Shown here: piece by piece, positions 25,632 to 34,422 of the stretch
How the letters are laid out: each line of letters opens with the position of its first letter
How positions within the stretch are numbered: position 1 is the stretch's first letter
From: JAABRB01 sp963735025
Lineage (GTDB): Bacteria; Pseudomonadota; Gammaproteobacteria; Burkholderiales; SG8-39
Direction: 5' to 3'
Assembly: GCA_963735025.1 (NCBI GenBank)
Contig: CAVTJG010000011.1
Coordinates: forward strand, 1-64,000
DNA: 64,000 nt
The notes under the pieces: model-generated
Database searches by the model: none
Told to the model about the DNA's origin: nothing
What the model saw: only the letters and a program-made list of their open reading frames with translations
Made by a program: the position numbers and the translations under genes

Positions 25632-28097
25632 ATGGACGACCAGAAAGACCTCTTTGGAGGATCGGGTGGCGACACTGCGGTCCTCGAGCGCAAACCGAAG
25701 AAGGGCGCCAAGTCTGCGCCGGGTGCTTTGCCCCCCGCTGGATCGGCCGGGTCGGGTGGAACGCGACTTCCCCCGAACTCCGCGCCGATGACAGGCGAGG
25801 TCGGGGACGCGCTGCCGCTCGGCAGGTACGCGGCGTCCCAGTACCTGCAGTACGCGATCGCGACGGTGAAGGACCGCGCGCTGCCGCGCGTCGCGGACGG
25901 GCAGAAGCCGGTGCAATCTCGGATTCTCTTCGCCATGTGGGAGCTCGGTGGGCGCGCCGGGACGCCGCGCAAGAAATCCGCGCGCGTGGTGGGCGATGTG
26001 CTCGGCAAATATCACCCGCACGGGGACGCATCCGTGTACGACGCGCTGGTGCGCCTAGCGCAGGACTTCACCATGCGCTATCCCCTGATCGACGGCGAGG
26101 GGAACTTCGGGTCGCGGGACGGCGATGACCCGGCCGCAATGCGCTACACGGAGGCGCGGCTCACGAAATTCGCCGACGTGCTGCTGGCAGAACTCGACAG
26201 CGGCACGGTCGATTTCGCGCCGAACTACGACGGCAGCATGGAAGAGCCGGAAGTCCTCCCCGCGCGGCTCCCCGTTGTGCTGCTCAACGGCGCCTCGGGA
26301 ATTGCGGTGGGCATGGCGACCGAGGTGCCGAGCCACAATCTGAACGAGGTGGTGCAGGGCGCGATCGCGATGATCCGGGATCCGGCGATCAGCGTCGCCG
26401 GATTGATGAAGCATATCAAGGGCCCCGACTTCGCGGGCGGCGGCCAGATCATCACGCCGCGTGCCGATATTCGGGCCGCCTACGAAAGCGGGCGAGGATC
26501 GGTTCGCGTCCGCGCGCGATGGACCGTGGAGCGACTTGCGCGCGGGCAATGGCAGGTCGTCGTGCACGAGTTTCCGCCCGGTTCTTCGGCGCGCAAGGTG
26601 CTTGAAGAAGTCGACGCGATCACGAATCCGCAGCCGCGCGCAGGCAAGAAGTCGCTCAGCGCCGACCAGACACGCGAAAAGCAGCTGATGCTGTCGATGC
26701 TCGACCGGGTACGCGACGAGTCGGATCGGGCGCATCCGGTCCGCCTGGTGTTCGAGCCCAAGACATCGCGGATCGACGAGACCGAGTTCGTGAATCTCCT
26801 CCTCGCGAAGACGAGCATGGAGACGAACGCGTCCATCAATCTCGTCATGGTCGGGCTCGACGGACGTCCGTCCGGGAAGAGTCTCAAGGACGTCCTCAAG
26901 GAGTGGCTCGACTTCCGATTCGAGACGGTTACGCGGCGCACCCGCTTCCGGCTCGACAAGGTGCAGGACCGGATCCACATCCTCGAAGGGCGCTTGATCG
27001 TCCTCCTGAACGTGGACAAGGTCATCAAGATCATCCGGAATGCGGACGAGCCCAAGCCCGAGCTGATCAAGGCCTTCAAGCTCACCGAGCGCCAGGCCGA
27101 CGACATACTGGACATCCGGCTACGCCAGCTTGCGAAGCTGGAGCACATCAAAGTCGAGCGCGAACTCGGCGACCTGCGCAAGGAGGCGAAGGGGCTCGAG
27201 AAAGTGCTCGGCAGTCGCAAGGCGCTCGAGGCACTGGTGACCGAGGAGCTCCAGCAGGACGCCGAATCCTTCGGCGACAAGCGGCGCACAAAGCTCGAGG
27301 AGTCTGAAAAGGCGGCCGTCGAGGTTCCGGTGATCGACGAGCCGGTGACAGTCATCTTTTCGGCAAACGGCTGGGTGCGCGTGCGCCAGGGATGGCAGGT
27401 CGATCCGGCGGGGCTTTCCTTCAAGGAAGGCGATTCGCTGCAGGCACTTATACCCTGCCGCACGGTGGACCCCGTCGTGTTCCTCGATTCGAACGGGCGC
27501 GCCTATACCGTGCAGGCGGGCGAGCTGCCGCCGGCGCGCGGGGACGGCGCACCCGCCTCGTCGCTCGTCGATCTGCAGGAGGGCGGGCGGATAGTCCAGT
27601 GCGTAGGTGGCCGGCCCGAGACTCGCATGCTCGTCGCGTCGAGCGGGGGTTACGGATTCCTCTGCACGCTCGCGGACATGGTGTCGAACCGCCGCGCCGG
27701 ACGCGAATTCATGTCCGTGGATGCGGGCGAGGAACCGCTCGCCCCTGCGGTCTACGAGGAGGCGCGGGGCAATTACGTGGCTGCGGTGGCGGAGCAGGGG
27801 CGTCTGCTGACCTTCGACATCACGGAGATGCGGCAGATGGCGCGCGGACGCGGCGTGATCATCATGGGGCTGGAGAAGGATGAGAAGCTGATTGCGATCG
27901 GCGTGACGAACGAGAAGGAACTGATCGTCGAGGGCATAGGCCGCGGCGGCAAGGAAAAGCAGGTCAGGCTCAGCGGCGAGAAACTGGCGCATTACTTCGG
28001 CCATCGCGCGCGCATGGGTCGCGTTCTGCCCGACAAGCTCAAGCCGCGTGCATTGATGCTTTCCGCGAAGTCCGAGCCGCCGCCCGCCGGGCGGTAG
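25632..28097 (+). CDS. parC: ParC, topoisomerase IV subunit A
   Basis: DNA breakage-reunion subunit of topoisomerase IV; about 821 residues from ATG 25632, which has AAGGCGG just upstream (an in-frame ATG at 25605 lies inside parE). After a variable N-terminal tail of about 60 residues come the winged-helix QRDR (YHPHGDASVYDALVR), the catalytic Tyr172 in AAMRYTEARL, and NYDGSMEEPEVLPARLP. The C-terminal beta-pinwheel region follows (ANGWVRVRQGW, SSGGYGFLC, ARGRGVIIMGL). At the position of E. coli ParC Ser80 the residue is Ala133, with Asp at the Glu84 position. It is in an operon with parE. Confidence 0.93.
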   Translation: MDDQKDLFGGSGGDTAVLERKPKKGAKSAPGALPPAGSAGSGGTRLPPNSAPMTGEVGDALPLGRYAASQYLQYAIATVKDRALPRVADGQKPVQSRILFAMWELGGRAGTPRKKSARVVGDVLGKYHPHGDASVYDALVRLAQDFTMRYPLIDGEGNFGSRDGDDPAAMRYTEARLTKFADVLLAELDSGTVDFAPNYDGSMEEPEVLPARLPVVLLNGASGIAVGMATEVPSHNLNEVVQGAIAMIRDPAISVAGLMKHIKGPDFAGGGQIITPRADIRAAYESGRGSVRVRARWTVERLARGQWQVVVHEFPPGSSARKVLEEVDAITNPQPRAGKKSLSADQTREKQLMLSMLDRVRDESDRAHPVRLVFEPKTSRIDETEFVNLLLAKTSMETNASINLVMVGLDGRPSGKSLKDVLKEWLDFRFETVTRRTRFRLDKVQDRIHILEGRLIVLLNVDKVIKIIRNADEPKPELIKAFKLTERQADDILDIRLRQLAKLEHIKVERELGDLRKEAKGLEKVLGSRKALEALVTEELQQDAESFGDKRRTKLEESEKAAVEVPVIDEPVTVIFSANGWVRVRQGWQVDPAGLSFKEGDSLQALIPCRTVDPVVFLDSNGRAYTVQAGELPPARGDGAPASSLVDLQEGGRIVQCVGGRPETRMLVASSGGYGFLCTLADMVSNRRAGREFMSVDAGEEPLAPAVYEEARGNYVAAVAEQGRLLTFDITEMRQMARGRGVIIMGLEKDEKLIAIGVTNEKELIVEGIGRGGKEKQVRLSGEKLAHYFGHRARMGRVLPDKLKPRALMLSAKSEPPPAGR

Positions 28098-28109
28098 GAT
28101 AATCGCCGC

Positions 28110-29351
28110 ATGTTCGATGATCTGAATCCTCAGCCCCGACTGCTGATGGGGCCCGGTCCGATCAACGCCGATCCGCGCGTGCTGCGCGCCATGTCGGCTC
28201 AGCTACTCGGTCAGTTCGACCCGCAGTTCCGGGGCTACATGGCCGAGACGATGGAGCTCTATCGGCAGGTTTTCGAGACGCGGAACCGCTGGACGATGCT
28301 CATCGACAGCACGGCGCGCGGCGGCATCGAGTCGGTGATGGTCTCGCTTATCGAGCCCGGGGATCGCGTGCTGGTGGGCGTCTTCGGACGGTTTGGTCAG
28401 CTCAAGTGCGAGATTGCGCGGCGCTGCGGCGCGGACGTCCGGATCATCGAGACGCAGTGGGGAACCGTATTTTCGCCCGAGCAGATCGAGCAGGCGGTGA
28501 AGGAACATCGGCCCAAGCTGGTCGCGCTTTGTCAGGGCGACACCTCGACGACGATGGCACAGCCCCTGGCCGGGATCGGAAGAATATGCCGTGCGCACGA
28601 TGCCTACCTCTACGTCGACGCGACGGCATCGATCCTCGGCATGCCGCTACCGGTCGACGAGTGGGAAATCGACGCATGTACTGCCGGTTTGCAGAAGTGC
28701 CTGGCAGGTCCTTCGGGCGTCGCGCCGATCACGCTGAGCGATCGCATTGCAGAGGCGATTCGCCGGCGGCGCCACATCGAGGAAGGCGTGCGCCCGGCGG
28801 ACTTCGTGCCCGGGCCGGGTCCGGTCATCGCGTCGAACTACTTCGATCTTGCGATGACCATGGACTACTGGAGCGAGATGGCGCTCAACCACCATACGGA
28901 GGCGACCACCATGCTCTACGGCGCGCGCGAGTGCGCGCGTATCGCCCTGCACGAGGGACTGCCGAACATACATCGACGCCACGCGCTTGCGAGCCGGGCG
29001 CTGGTGGCTGGATTGGAGGCCATGGAGCTGCGCCTGTTCGGTGACCCGGCACACAAGATGCCGAACGTCACCGGGGTATGGATTCCGGACAGCGTGGACG
29101 GCAATCGGGTGCGTGCACGAATGCTCGCGGATTTCAGTATCGAAATCGGAACGTCCTTTGGTCCGTTGCACGGCAAGGTCTGGCGCATCGGCACGATGGG
29201 CTACAACGCGCGCCAGGACGCAGTGCTGGTCACGCTGGCGGCGCTCGACGCGACACTTGCCGCGGAGGGGTGGAAATTGCCGCGCGGCGCCGGCGTGGAT
29301 GCGGCACGCGAGGTGTATGGACATGCCACCGCGCCATCGCGTGCGAATTGA
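28110..29351 (+). CDS. Class V aminotransferase, alanine/serine-glyoxylate type
   Basis: A 413-residue PLP enzyme. The N-terminal MGPGPINADPRVLRAM is the typical start of alanine-glyoxylate, serine-pyruvate and ureidoglycine-glyoxylate aminotransferases. DSTARGGIESVMVSL holds the phosphate-binding region, LYVDATASILGM the Asp that contacts the pyridine nitrogen, and TAGLQKCLAGPSG the Schiff-base Lys. Substrate could be alanine, serine or (S)-ureidoglycine (PucG); no purine-degradation genes are nearby, so this is left open. It starts 12 bp after parC, with a TATAAT-like GATAAT just before the start. Confidence 0.87.
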   Translation: MFDDLNPQPRLLMGPGPINADPRVLRAMSAQLLGQFDPQFRGYMAETMELYRQVFETRNRWTMLIDSTARGGIESVMVSLIEPGDRVLVGVFGRFGQLKCEIARRCGADVRIIETQWGTVFSPEQIEQAVKEHRPKLVALCQGDTSTTMAQPLAGIGRICRAHDAYLYVDATASILGMPLPVDEWEIDACTAGLQKCLAGPSGVAPITLSDRIAEAIRRRRHIEEGVRPADFVPGPGPVIASNYFDLAMTMDYWSEMALNHHTEATTMLYGARECARIALHEGLPNIHRRHALASRALVAGLEAMELRLFGDPAHKMPNVTGVWIPDSVDGNRVRARMLADFSIEIGTSFGPLHGKVWRIGTMGYNARQDAVLVTLAALDATLAAEGWKLPRGAGVDAAREVYGHATAPSRAN

Positions 29352-29460
29352 CCGCGCCCTGCAACCGTAACACCGCGTATACTTCATCCGATGTGCGCAG
29401 GAATTTGCTGCGCAGTTCCTCGATATCCGCTGCCGCGCGCTGCGCGGGAGCAAAGGTCAA

Positions 29461-29558
29461 TGGCGGGCCTCCCCGCATTGCAGCGTGGTGAACCTGGTCA
29501 GATCCGGAAGGAAGCAGCCATAGCTACTCACTGCAAGTGCCGGGGTTCAGGCTCGCCA
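29461..29558 (+). ncRNA. ffs: 4.5S signal recognition particle RNA
   Basis: RNA scaffold of the bacterial SRP, partner of Ffh. The conserved apical domain is clear: GGTGAACCTGGTCAG, then TCCGGAAGGAAGCAGCC, followed by the matching 3' side. The ends pair over nine bases (TGGCGGGCC 29461-29469 with GGCTCGCCA 29550-29558, one G-U). A TATTTT stretch right after can act as terminator. A good -10 (TATACT, 29378-29383) lies about 70 nt upstream, suggesting a short 5' precursor; its -35 is not clear. Confidence 0.93.
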
Positions 29559-29572
29559 CCTATTTTCCGCGC

Positions 29573-30475
29573 ATGACCGGGCCGGGCGCGCGCCGGCCTC
29601 CCGAGCTAAGGCGCTCGTGGCTTTTCTTGCCGGGCGCCGAGCGGGAGCTACTGCACGCTGCGCCGGCGAGCCGGGCGGATGTCCTGATCCAGGAACTCGA
29701 GGATTTCACGCCTCCGGCGCGGCGGCCCGAAGCGCGCCGCCTCGCCGCCGGCCTCTACGAAGCCTGGCGATCACGGGGCGTGCTGGCCGCGGTGCGAGTG
29801 AATCCCCTTCAGGATGACGGGCTGGAAGACCTCGCCGCGGTCATGGGCGGCCGCCCGGATATCGTGTTGATGTCGAAGGTCTCCACGCCCGAGCAGGTGC
29901 TCGCGCTCGACGCGGCGGTTTCGAGGCATGAGAAGGATCTCGGAATCGGCGCCGGGTCGACGGAACTGGTGCCGAACGTCGAATCCGCTGCCGGCCTCGT
30001 CAGGTCCCGTGAGATCGCCGCGGCGAGCCGGCGCGTGACGGCATGCCTGGTCGCCTCCGAAGACATGGCGGCAGATCTTGGCGTGGAACGCAGCCGTGAC
30101 GGCGCGGAGCTGGCCTACGTTCGTAGTCGATTTCGGGTGGAATGTGCGGCCGCGGGCGTCGTTGCCATCGATTGCCCTTATACGTTCAGCGATCCGGAGG
30201 GTGCCGAGGCCGACACACGCTGGGCGCGGCGCCTGGGATACGTGGCCAAGAGTCTCGTGACGCCGGAGCATGCTGCGACGATCAATCGGGTGCTGACACC
30301 CACGGCCGAGGAGGTGATGCGCGCACGTGGAGTGGTCCATGCGTTCGAGGCGGCACGTGCAAGGGGCCTGGACCGGGCCGATTTCGACGGCGCGCTGGTC
30401 GAGATTCCGACCTACCAGAACGCGCGACGGCTGATCGCGCGCTCGGAAGCGCTCGCGCAGGCCGATCGGCGGTGA
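29573..30475 (+). CDS. CoA ester lyase, HpcH/HpaI aldolase family
   Basis: A 300-residue cytoplasmic enzyme like citrate lyase beta subunit/malyl-CoA-type lyases. It begins RSWLFLPGAERELL, followed by VLIQELEDFTPP (metal/acidic site), AAVRVNPLQDDG with the conserved Arg, VLMSKVSTPEQV, VPNVESAAGLV with the Glu ligand, and CLVASEDMAADLG. The lid region near IDCPYTFSDPEGAEAD is typical. The start is taken at ATG 29573, after the 4.5S RNA, because the earlier in-frame ATG lies inside that RNA. The substrate (malyl-, citramalyl- or other beta-hydroxyacyl-CoA) is not determined. Confidence 0.85.
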   Translation: MTGPGARRPPELRRSWLFLPGAERELLHAAPASRADVLIQELEDFTPPARRPEARRLAAGLYEAWRSRGVLAAVRVNPLQDDGLEDLAAVMGGRPDIVLMSKVSTPEQVLALDAAVSRHEKDLGIGAGSTELVPNVESAAGLVRSREIAAASRRVTACLVASEDMAADLGVERSRDGAELAYVRSRFRVECAAAGVVAIDCPYTFSDPEGAEADTRWARRLGYVAKSLVTPEHAATINRVLTPTAEEVMRARGVVHAFEAARARGLDRADFDGALVEIPTYQNARRLIARSEALAQADRR

Positions 30476-30529
30476 CCCAAGTCGTCGCAGCGAAGGGTCC
30501 GGCCGGTTCGGTCTGATAGAATTTCCACC

Positions 30530-32128
30530 ATGTCGTACCAGGTGCTTGCCCGAAAGTGGCGGCCGCGCTCGTTCGCCTCGGTTGTCGGGCAGGAGCACGT
30601 CGTCACGGCGCTCACGCACGCGCTCGAGCAGCAGCGTCTGCATCATGCCTATCTCCTGACCGGGACACGCGGGGTCGGCAAGACGACGCTCGCGCGAATT
30701 CTCGCCAAGGCGCTCAACTGCGAGACGGGCATCACCCCCACGCCATGCGGGAAATGCTCCGCCTGCCTGGAGATCGATGCCGGCAGGTTCGTCGACCTCA
30801 TCGAAGTCGATGCGGCGACCAACACGAAGGTCGACGAGATGCGCCAGCTCCTGGAAAGCGCGGTTTACGCGCCGACCCGGGCGCGCTTCAAGGTGTATGT
30901 GATCGACGAAGTGCACATGCTATCCACCTCGGCATTCAACGCGATGCTGAAGACGCTCGAGGAACCGCCCGAGCACGTCAAGTTCATCCTGGCGACCACC
31001 GACCCGCAGAAGATTCCGGTGACCGTGCTTTCGCGCTGCCTGCAGTTCAATCTCAAGCAGATGCTGCCGGGAGCGATCGCAGCCCATCTTCAGCAAATCG
31101 CCGAGGAGGAGAGTGTCGCCGCTGATGCGGGCGCGTTGCGGCTCATTGCGGGCGCAGCGCGCGGGAGCATGCGCGACGCGCTGTCCGTGCTCGATCAGGC
31201 CATCGCGTATTGCGGCGGGACGGTGACGGAGGCCGGCGTGCGCACCATGCTGGGAGCCGTCGACCAGACCTATCTTTTCGATCTTGCCGATGCAGTGGTC
31301 GCGGGCGACGGCGATCGGTTGTTCTCCATTGCGGATGCGATGGAGGCGCGCAGCCTCTCGTTCGACGGAGCGCTCTCCGAGCTCGCGACCCTGCTGCATC
31401 GAATTGCCCTTGCGCAAACTGTTCCCGATGCACTCGATCCGGCAATGCCCGAGCGCGGCCGTGTCTTGACGTTGGCCCAGCACCTTGATCCCGAGACCGT
31501 GCAGCTGTACTACCAGATTGCGGTGCACGGCCGCCGCGATCTGCCTCTCGCGCCGGACGAGTACGCCGGCTTCACGATGTCGCTCATGCGGATGCTGGCA
31601 TTCCGGCCGGATGCGACCGGCGAAGACTCGTCAGACGCTTCCGCCGCGAAGTCGGCAAGCAGGGGTGGAGCTTCGCCGGGGAAGAAGGTGGCGCGCGCAG
31701 TCGGTGGCGCAAGCAGGGACGAGATTGGGGAGAGGGGTGCGCCCGGCAATTTGACCAATTGGCCGGACCTGGTCCGCGAGTTGAAAGTGACCGGAGCCAC
31801 CCGTCAACTGGCGGAGCGGAGCGAGCTCGCGGCGCGCACGGACCACAAGATCGAGCTGCGCTTGCCAGCCGAGGCGAAGTACCTGGCGGACAAGGTGTAC
31901 GTGGACAAGCTCAAGGCGGCTCTGCAGGATCGCCTGGGCAAACCGGTCGCCGTGTCGATAGAAATCGGCGCGACGAACGGAAATTCCGTGGCAGCCATGA
32001 AGGAAGGGGAGCGTAAGGCACACCAGGAGCAGGCCAACGCCTCGATCCAGGGTGACGCGTTCGTGCGCGACCTCGTCGAGCAGTTTGACGGTTCGGTCGT
32101 CGACTCCTCCATCAAACCCAATACGTGA
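30530..32128 (+). CDS. dnaX: DnaX, DNA polymerase III subunit tau/gamma
   Basis: Clamp-loader ATPase, 532 residues. MSYQVLARKWRPRSFASVVGQ is the invariant start. Walker A is GTRGVGKTT (45-53), the zinc site is formed by Cys64, 73, 76 and 79, Walker B is VYVIDEVHML, and the SRC motif is LSRCLQF. The C-terminal part (about 400-532) corresponds to tau, with a NWPDLVRELKVTGATRQLAERSEL-type domain. I see no A-rich slippery heptamer near the domain IV boundary, so a gamma form made by frameshifting is not predicted. Followed by ybaB and recR, the usual order. Confidence 0.95.
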   Translation: MSYQVLARKWRPRSFASVVGQEHVVTALTHALEQQRLHHAYLLTGTRGVGKTTLARILAKALNCETGITPTPCGKCSACLEIDAGRFVDLIEVDAATNTKVDEMRQLLESAVYAPTRARFKVYVIDEVHMLSTSAFNAMLKTLEEPPEHVKFILATTDPQKIPVTVLSRCLQFNLKQMLPGAIAAHLQQIAEEESVAADAGALRLIAGAARGSMRDALSVLDQAIAYCGGTVTEAGVRTMLGAVDQTYLFDLADAVVAGDGDRLFSIADAMEARSLSFDGALSELATLLHRIALAQTVPDALDPAMPERGRVLTLAQHLDPETVQLYYQIAVHGRRDLPLAPDEYAGFTMSLMRMLAFRPDATGEDSSDASAAKSASRGGASPGKKVARAVGGASRDEIGERGAPGNLTNWPDLVRELKVTGATRQLAERSELAARTDHKIELRLPAEAKYLADKVYVDKLKAALQDRLGKPVAVSIEIGATNGNSVAAMKEGERKAHQEQANASIQGDAFVRDLVEQFDGSVVDSSIKPNT

Positions 32129-32141
32129 GTGGAGACGCAAC

Positions 32142-32471
32142 ATGATCAACAAGGGACAGCTCGCCGGGCTGATGAAGCAGGCGCAGCAGATGCAGGACAA
32201 CATGCGCAAGATGCAGGAGCAGCTTGCGACGGTGGAAGTGGAAGGGCAGGCGGGCGCTGGGCTGGTCAAGGTTGTCATGACGTGCAAGCACGACGTCAAG
32301 CGCGTCACCATTGATCCCTCCTTGCTCGCCGACGACAAGGAGATGCTGGAGGACCTGGTCGCCGCCGCGATCAACGACGCCGCGCGGCGCGTAGATTCGA
32401 CTGTCCAGGAGAAGATGGCCGGATTCACGTCGGGACTCGGATTGCCGCCCGGGATGAACCTGCCGTTCTGA
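32142..32471 (+). CDS. ybaB: YbaB/EbfC family nucleoid-associated protein
   Basis: A 109-residue DNA-binding protein. The N-terminal amphipathic helix (GLMKQAQQMQDNMRKMQEQLA) and the core VEVEGQAGAGLVKVVMTCKHDVKRVTIDPSLL are typical of the family. It forms dimers that bind DNA and is nearly always encoded between dnaX and recR, as here. It starts 13 bp after dnaX and its stop overlaps the recR start by one base (TGATG). Confidence 0.94.
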   Translation: MINKGQLAGLMKQAQQMQDNMRKMQEQLATVEVEGQAGAGLVKVVMTCKHDVKRVTIDPSLLADDKEMLEDLVAAAINDAARRVDSTVQEKMAGFTSGLGLPPGMNLPF

Positions 32472-33064
32472 TGAAATCCTCGGCGCTCGAGGAACTCGTC
32501 GAGGCACTGCGCTGCCTTCCTGGAGTCGGTCCGAAGTCCGCGCAGCGTATGGCCTACCATCTGCTCCAGCACGATCGTGCGGGTGCGCAGCGTCTCGGCG
32601 CGGCGCTCGGAATCGCGCTGGAAACGGTGCATCGGTGCACGCGCTGCAACAACTTCAGCGAGACTGAAATCTGCGCGCTGTGCAATTCGCCACGGCGCGA
32701 TCCTGGCTTGCTCTGCATCGTGGAAACGCCGGCTGACCTGATGATGATGGAGCAGACGCTCGCCTACCAGGGCCACTACTTCGTGCTGATGGGTCGCCTT
32801 TCGCCGCTCGACGGCGTGGGTCCGAAGGAGATCGGTCTGGAGAGGCTGCTCGCACGGGCGACTGACGGCATGGTCAAGGAGATCGTGATCGCGACGAACT
32901 TCACCAACGAGGGTGAGGCGACCGCTCATTACGTCACGGAGATGCTGCACGAGCGGGGACTCAAGGTCAGCCGCATCGCTCGCGGGGTCCCGGTCGGTGG
33001 CGAGCTCGAGTACGTGGACATCGGCACGCTGGCGCAGGCTTACTACGAGCGTCGCCCCGCGTAG
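32471..33064 (+). CDS. recR: RecR recombination mediator
   Basis: A 197-residue partner of RecF/RecO in loading RecA at gaps. It has the N-terminal helix-hairpin-helix (LPGVGPKSAQRMAYHLL), zinc finger Cys56-x2-Cys59 and Cys68-x2-Cys71, the Toprim domain (LLCIVETPADLMMME) and the C-terminal Walker-B-like region (LKVSRIARGVPVGGELEYVD). Length and order are normal. Translationally coupled to ybaB. Confidence 0.95.
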   Translation: MKSSALEELVEALRCLPGVGPKSAQRMAYHLLQHDRAGAQRLGAALGIALETVHRCTRCNNFSETEICALCNSPRRDPGLLCIVETPADLMMMEQTLAYQGHYFVLMGRLSPLDGVGPKEIGLERLLARATDGMVKEIVIATNFTNEGEATAHYVTEMLHERGLKVSRIARGVPVGGELEYVDIGTLAQAYYERRPA

Positions 33065-33071
33065 GATCGCC

Positions 33072-33155
33072 ATGGCGAAGAAACCACTCGAGGGACTCCG
33101 TGTCATTGAACTGGCGCAGCTCATTGCAAGGCCAGCCTTTCGAGGCGTGAGCTGA
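33072..33155 (+). pseudogene. 5' stub of a CaiB/BaiF CoA-transferase paralogue
   Basis: ATG 33072 encodes about 27 residues, MAKKPLEGLRVIELAQLIAR then PAFRGVS and a stop. The first 21 residues align with the start of the intact gene at 33170 (MAQKPLEGLRVIELGQLIAG) with only four changes, while many codons differ silently. After that the similarity stops. This looks like the remnant of an adjacent, diverged paralogue lost by deletion, not a recent tandem duplication. Confidence 0.75.
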
Positions 33156-33169
33156 CCGAGGCCGAAGCG

Positions 33170-34363
33170 ATGGCACAGAAACCTCTGGAGGGTCTGCGCG
33201 TCATAGAGCTCGGTCAGCTCATTGCCGGGCCATTTGCCGGAAAGATGTTCGCGGAGTTTGGCGCGGAGGTGATCAAGATCGAGTCGCCGGACGGTGGTGA
33301 CCCGTTGCGCAAGTGGCGCAAGCTTTACAAGGACACGTCGCTCTGGTGGTACGTCCAGGCGCGCAACAAAAAGTCGGTGACGGCAAACCTGCGCCTGCCT
33401 GACGGACAGGAGATCGTGCGGCGCCTCGCGCGCGACGCGGACGTCGTGATCGAGAACTTCCGTCCCGGAACGATCGAAAAGTGGGGACTGGGGTACGACG
33501 CCCTTTCGCGCGAGAATCCGGGGCTGGTCATGCTACGAATGTCGGGCTTCGGGCAGGACGGCCCATCCCGCGACCTCGCAGGGTTCGGCTCGATCGGGGA
33601 GTCGATGGGCGGTCTCCGCTACGTCACGGGTTTTCCGGACCGTCCGCCCGTGCGACCCAATCTCTCGATCGGCGATTCGCTTGCGGCGCTGCACGGCGTG
33701 ATCGGCGTGTTGATGGCGCTTCATCACCGGTCGGCGCACGGCGGCAAGGGACAGGTCGTGGACGTGGCGCTGTACGAAGCCGTGTTCAACATGATGGAGA
33801 GCACGCTGCCGGAGTTCGACCGCTTCGCGGTTACGCGCGAGCGGACCGGGAGCAATCTCACCGGCATCGTGCCGTCGAACACGTACATGACGAGCGACGG
33901 GCAGCACGTGGTGATCGGCGCGAACGCCGACAGCATCTTCAAGCGGCTGATGAACGCGATCGGGCGGAAGGATCTCGCCGATGACCCGAGCCTCGCGGAC
34001 AATTCCGGCCGCGCGCAGCGCGCCGACGAGCTGGACCAGGTGATCGGCGCCTGGACAGGCGAGCATCCCGTCGACCATGTCCTGAAGATCCTGGCCGACG
34101 CGCAGGTTCCCAGCGGCAAGATTTACAGCATCGCCGACATCGTCACCGATCCCCAGTATCTCGCGCGCGGCATGATCAGGCAGGCCACACTCCCGGACGG
34201 CACGACCCTACGGGTGCCAGGCATCGTTCCAAAACTGTCGGATACGCCCGGAGACCTCGAATGGGTCGGGCCCAAGCTGGGAGAGCACACCGACGAGGTG
34301 CTGGCACGGATCGGCTATTCGGTAGCCGAGATCGCAGCATTGCGAGAGCGCAAGGCAATCTAG
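33170..34363 (+). CDS. Family III CoA-transferase (CaiB/BaiF type)
   Basis: A 397-residue enzyme that moves CoA between carboxylic acids. The start LEGLRVIELGQLIAGPFAGKMFAEFGAEVIKIE is diagnostic. Asp169 in SIGDSLAALHG is the catalytic residue at exactly the usual position. NLRLPDGQEIVRRLA, IENFRPGTIEKWGLGYDAL and GQVVDVALYEAVF are further family motifs. The acyl substrate is unknown. It is preceded 15 bp upstream by the stub of a paralogue. Confidence 0.9.
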   Translation: MAQKPLEGLRVIELGQLIAGPFAGKMFAEFGAEVIKIESPDGGDPLRKWRKLYKDTSLWWYVQARNKKSVTANLRLPDGQEIVRRLARDADVVIENFRPGTIEKWGLGYDALSRENPGLVMLRMSGFGQDGPSRDLAGFGSIGESMGGLRYVTGFPDRPPVRPNLSIGDSLAALHGVIGVLMALHHRSAHGGKGQVVDVALYEAVFNMMESTLPEFDRFAVTRERTGSNLTGIVPSNTYMTSDGQHVVIGANADSIFKRLMNAIGRKDLADDPSLADNSGRAQRADELDQVIGAWTGEHPVDHVLKILADAQVPSGKIYSIADIVTDPQYLARGMIRQATLPDGTTLRVPGIVPKLSDTPGDLEWVGPKLGEHTDEVLARIGYSVAEIAALRERKAI

Positions 34364-34422
34364 CCTCCTGTCCGGATACTGGATAGAATGCCAGTATTGC
34401 GGCCAATACCCGGCGATACGAC

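Noticed and set aside
31600..31720. Programmed frameshift for a gamma form of DnaX
   Set aside because: No A-rich slippery heptamer or downstream hairpin could be seen near the expected boundary.
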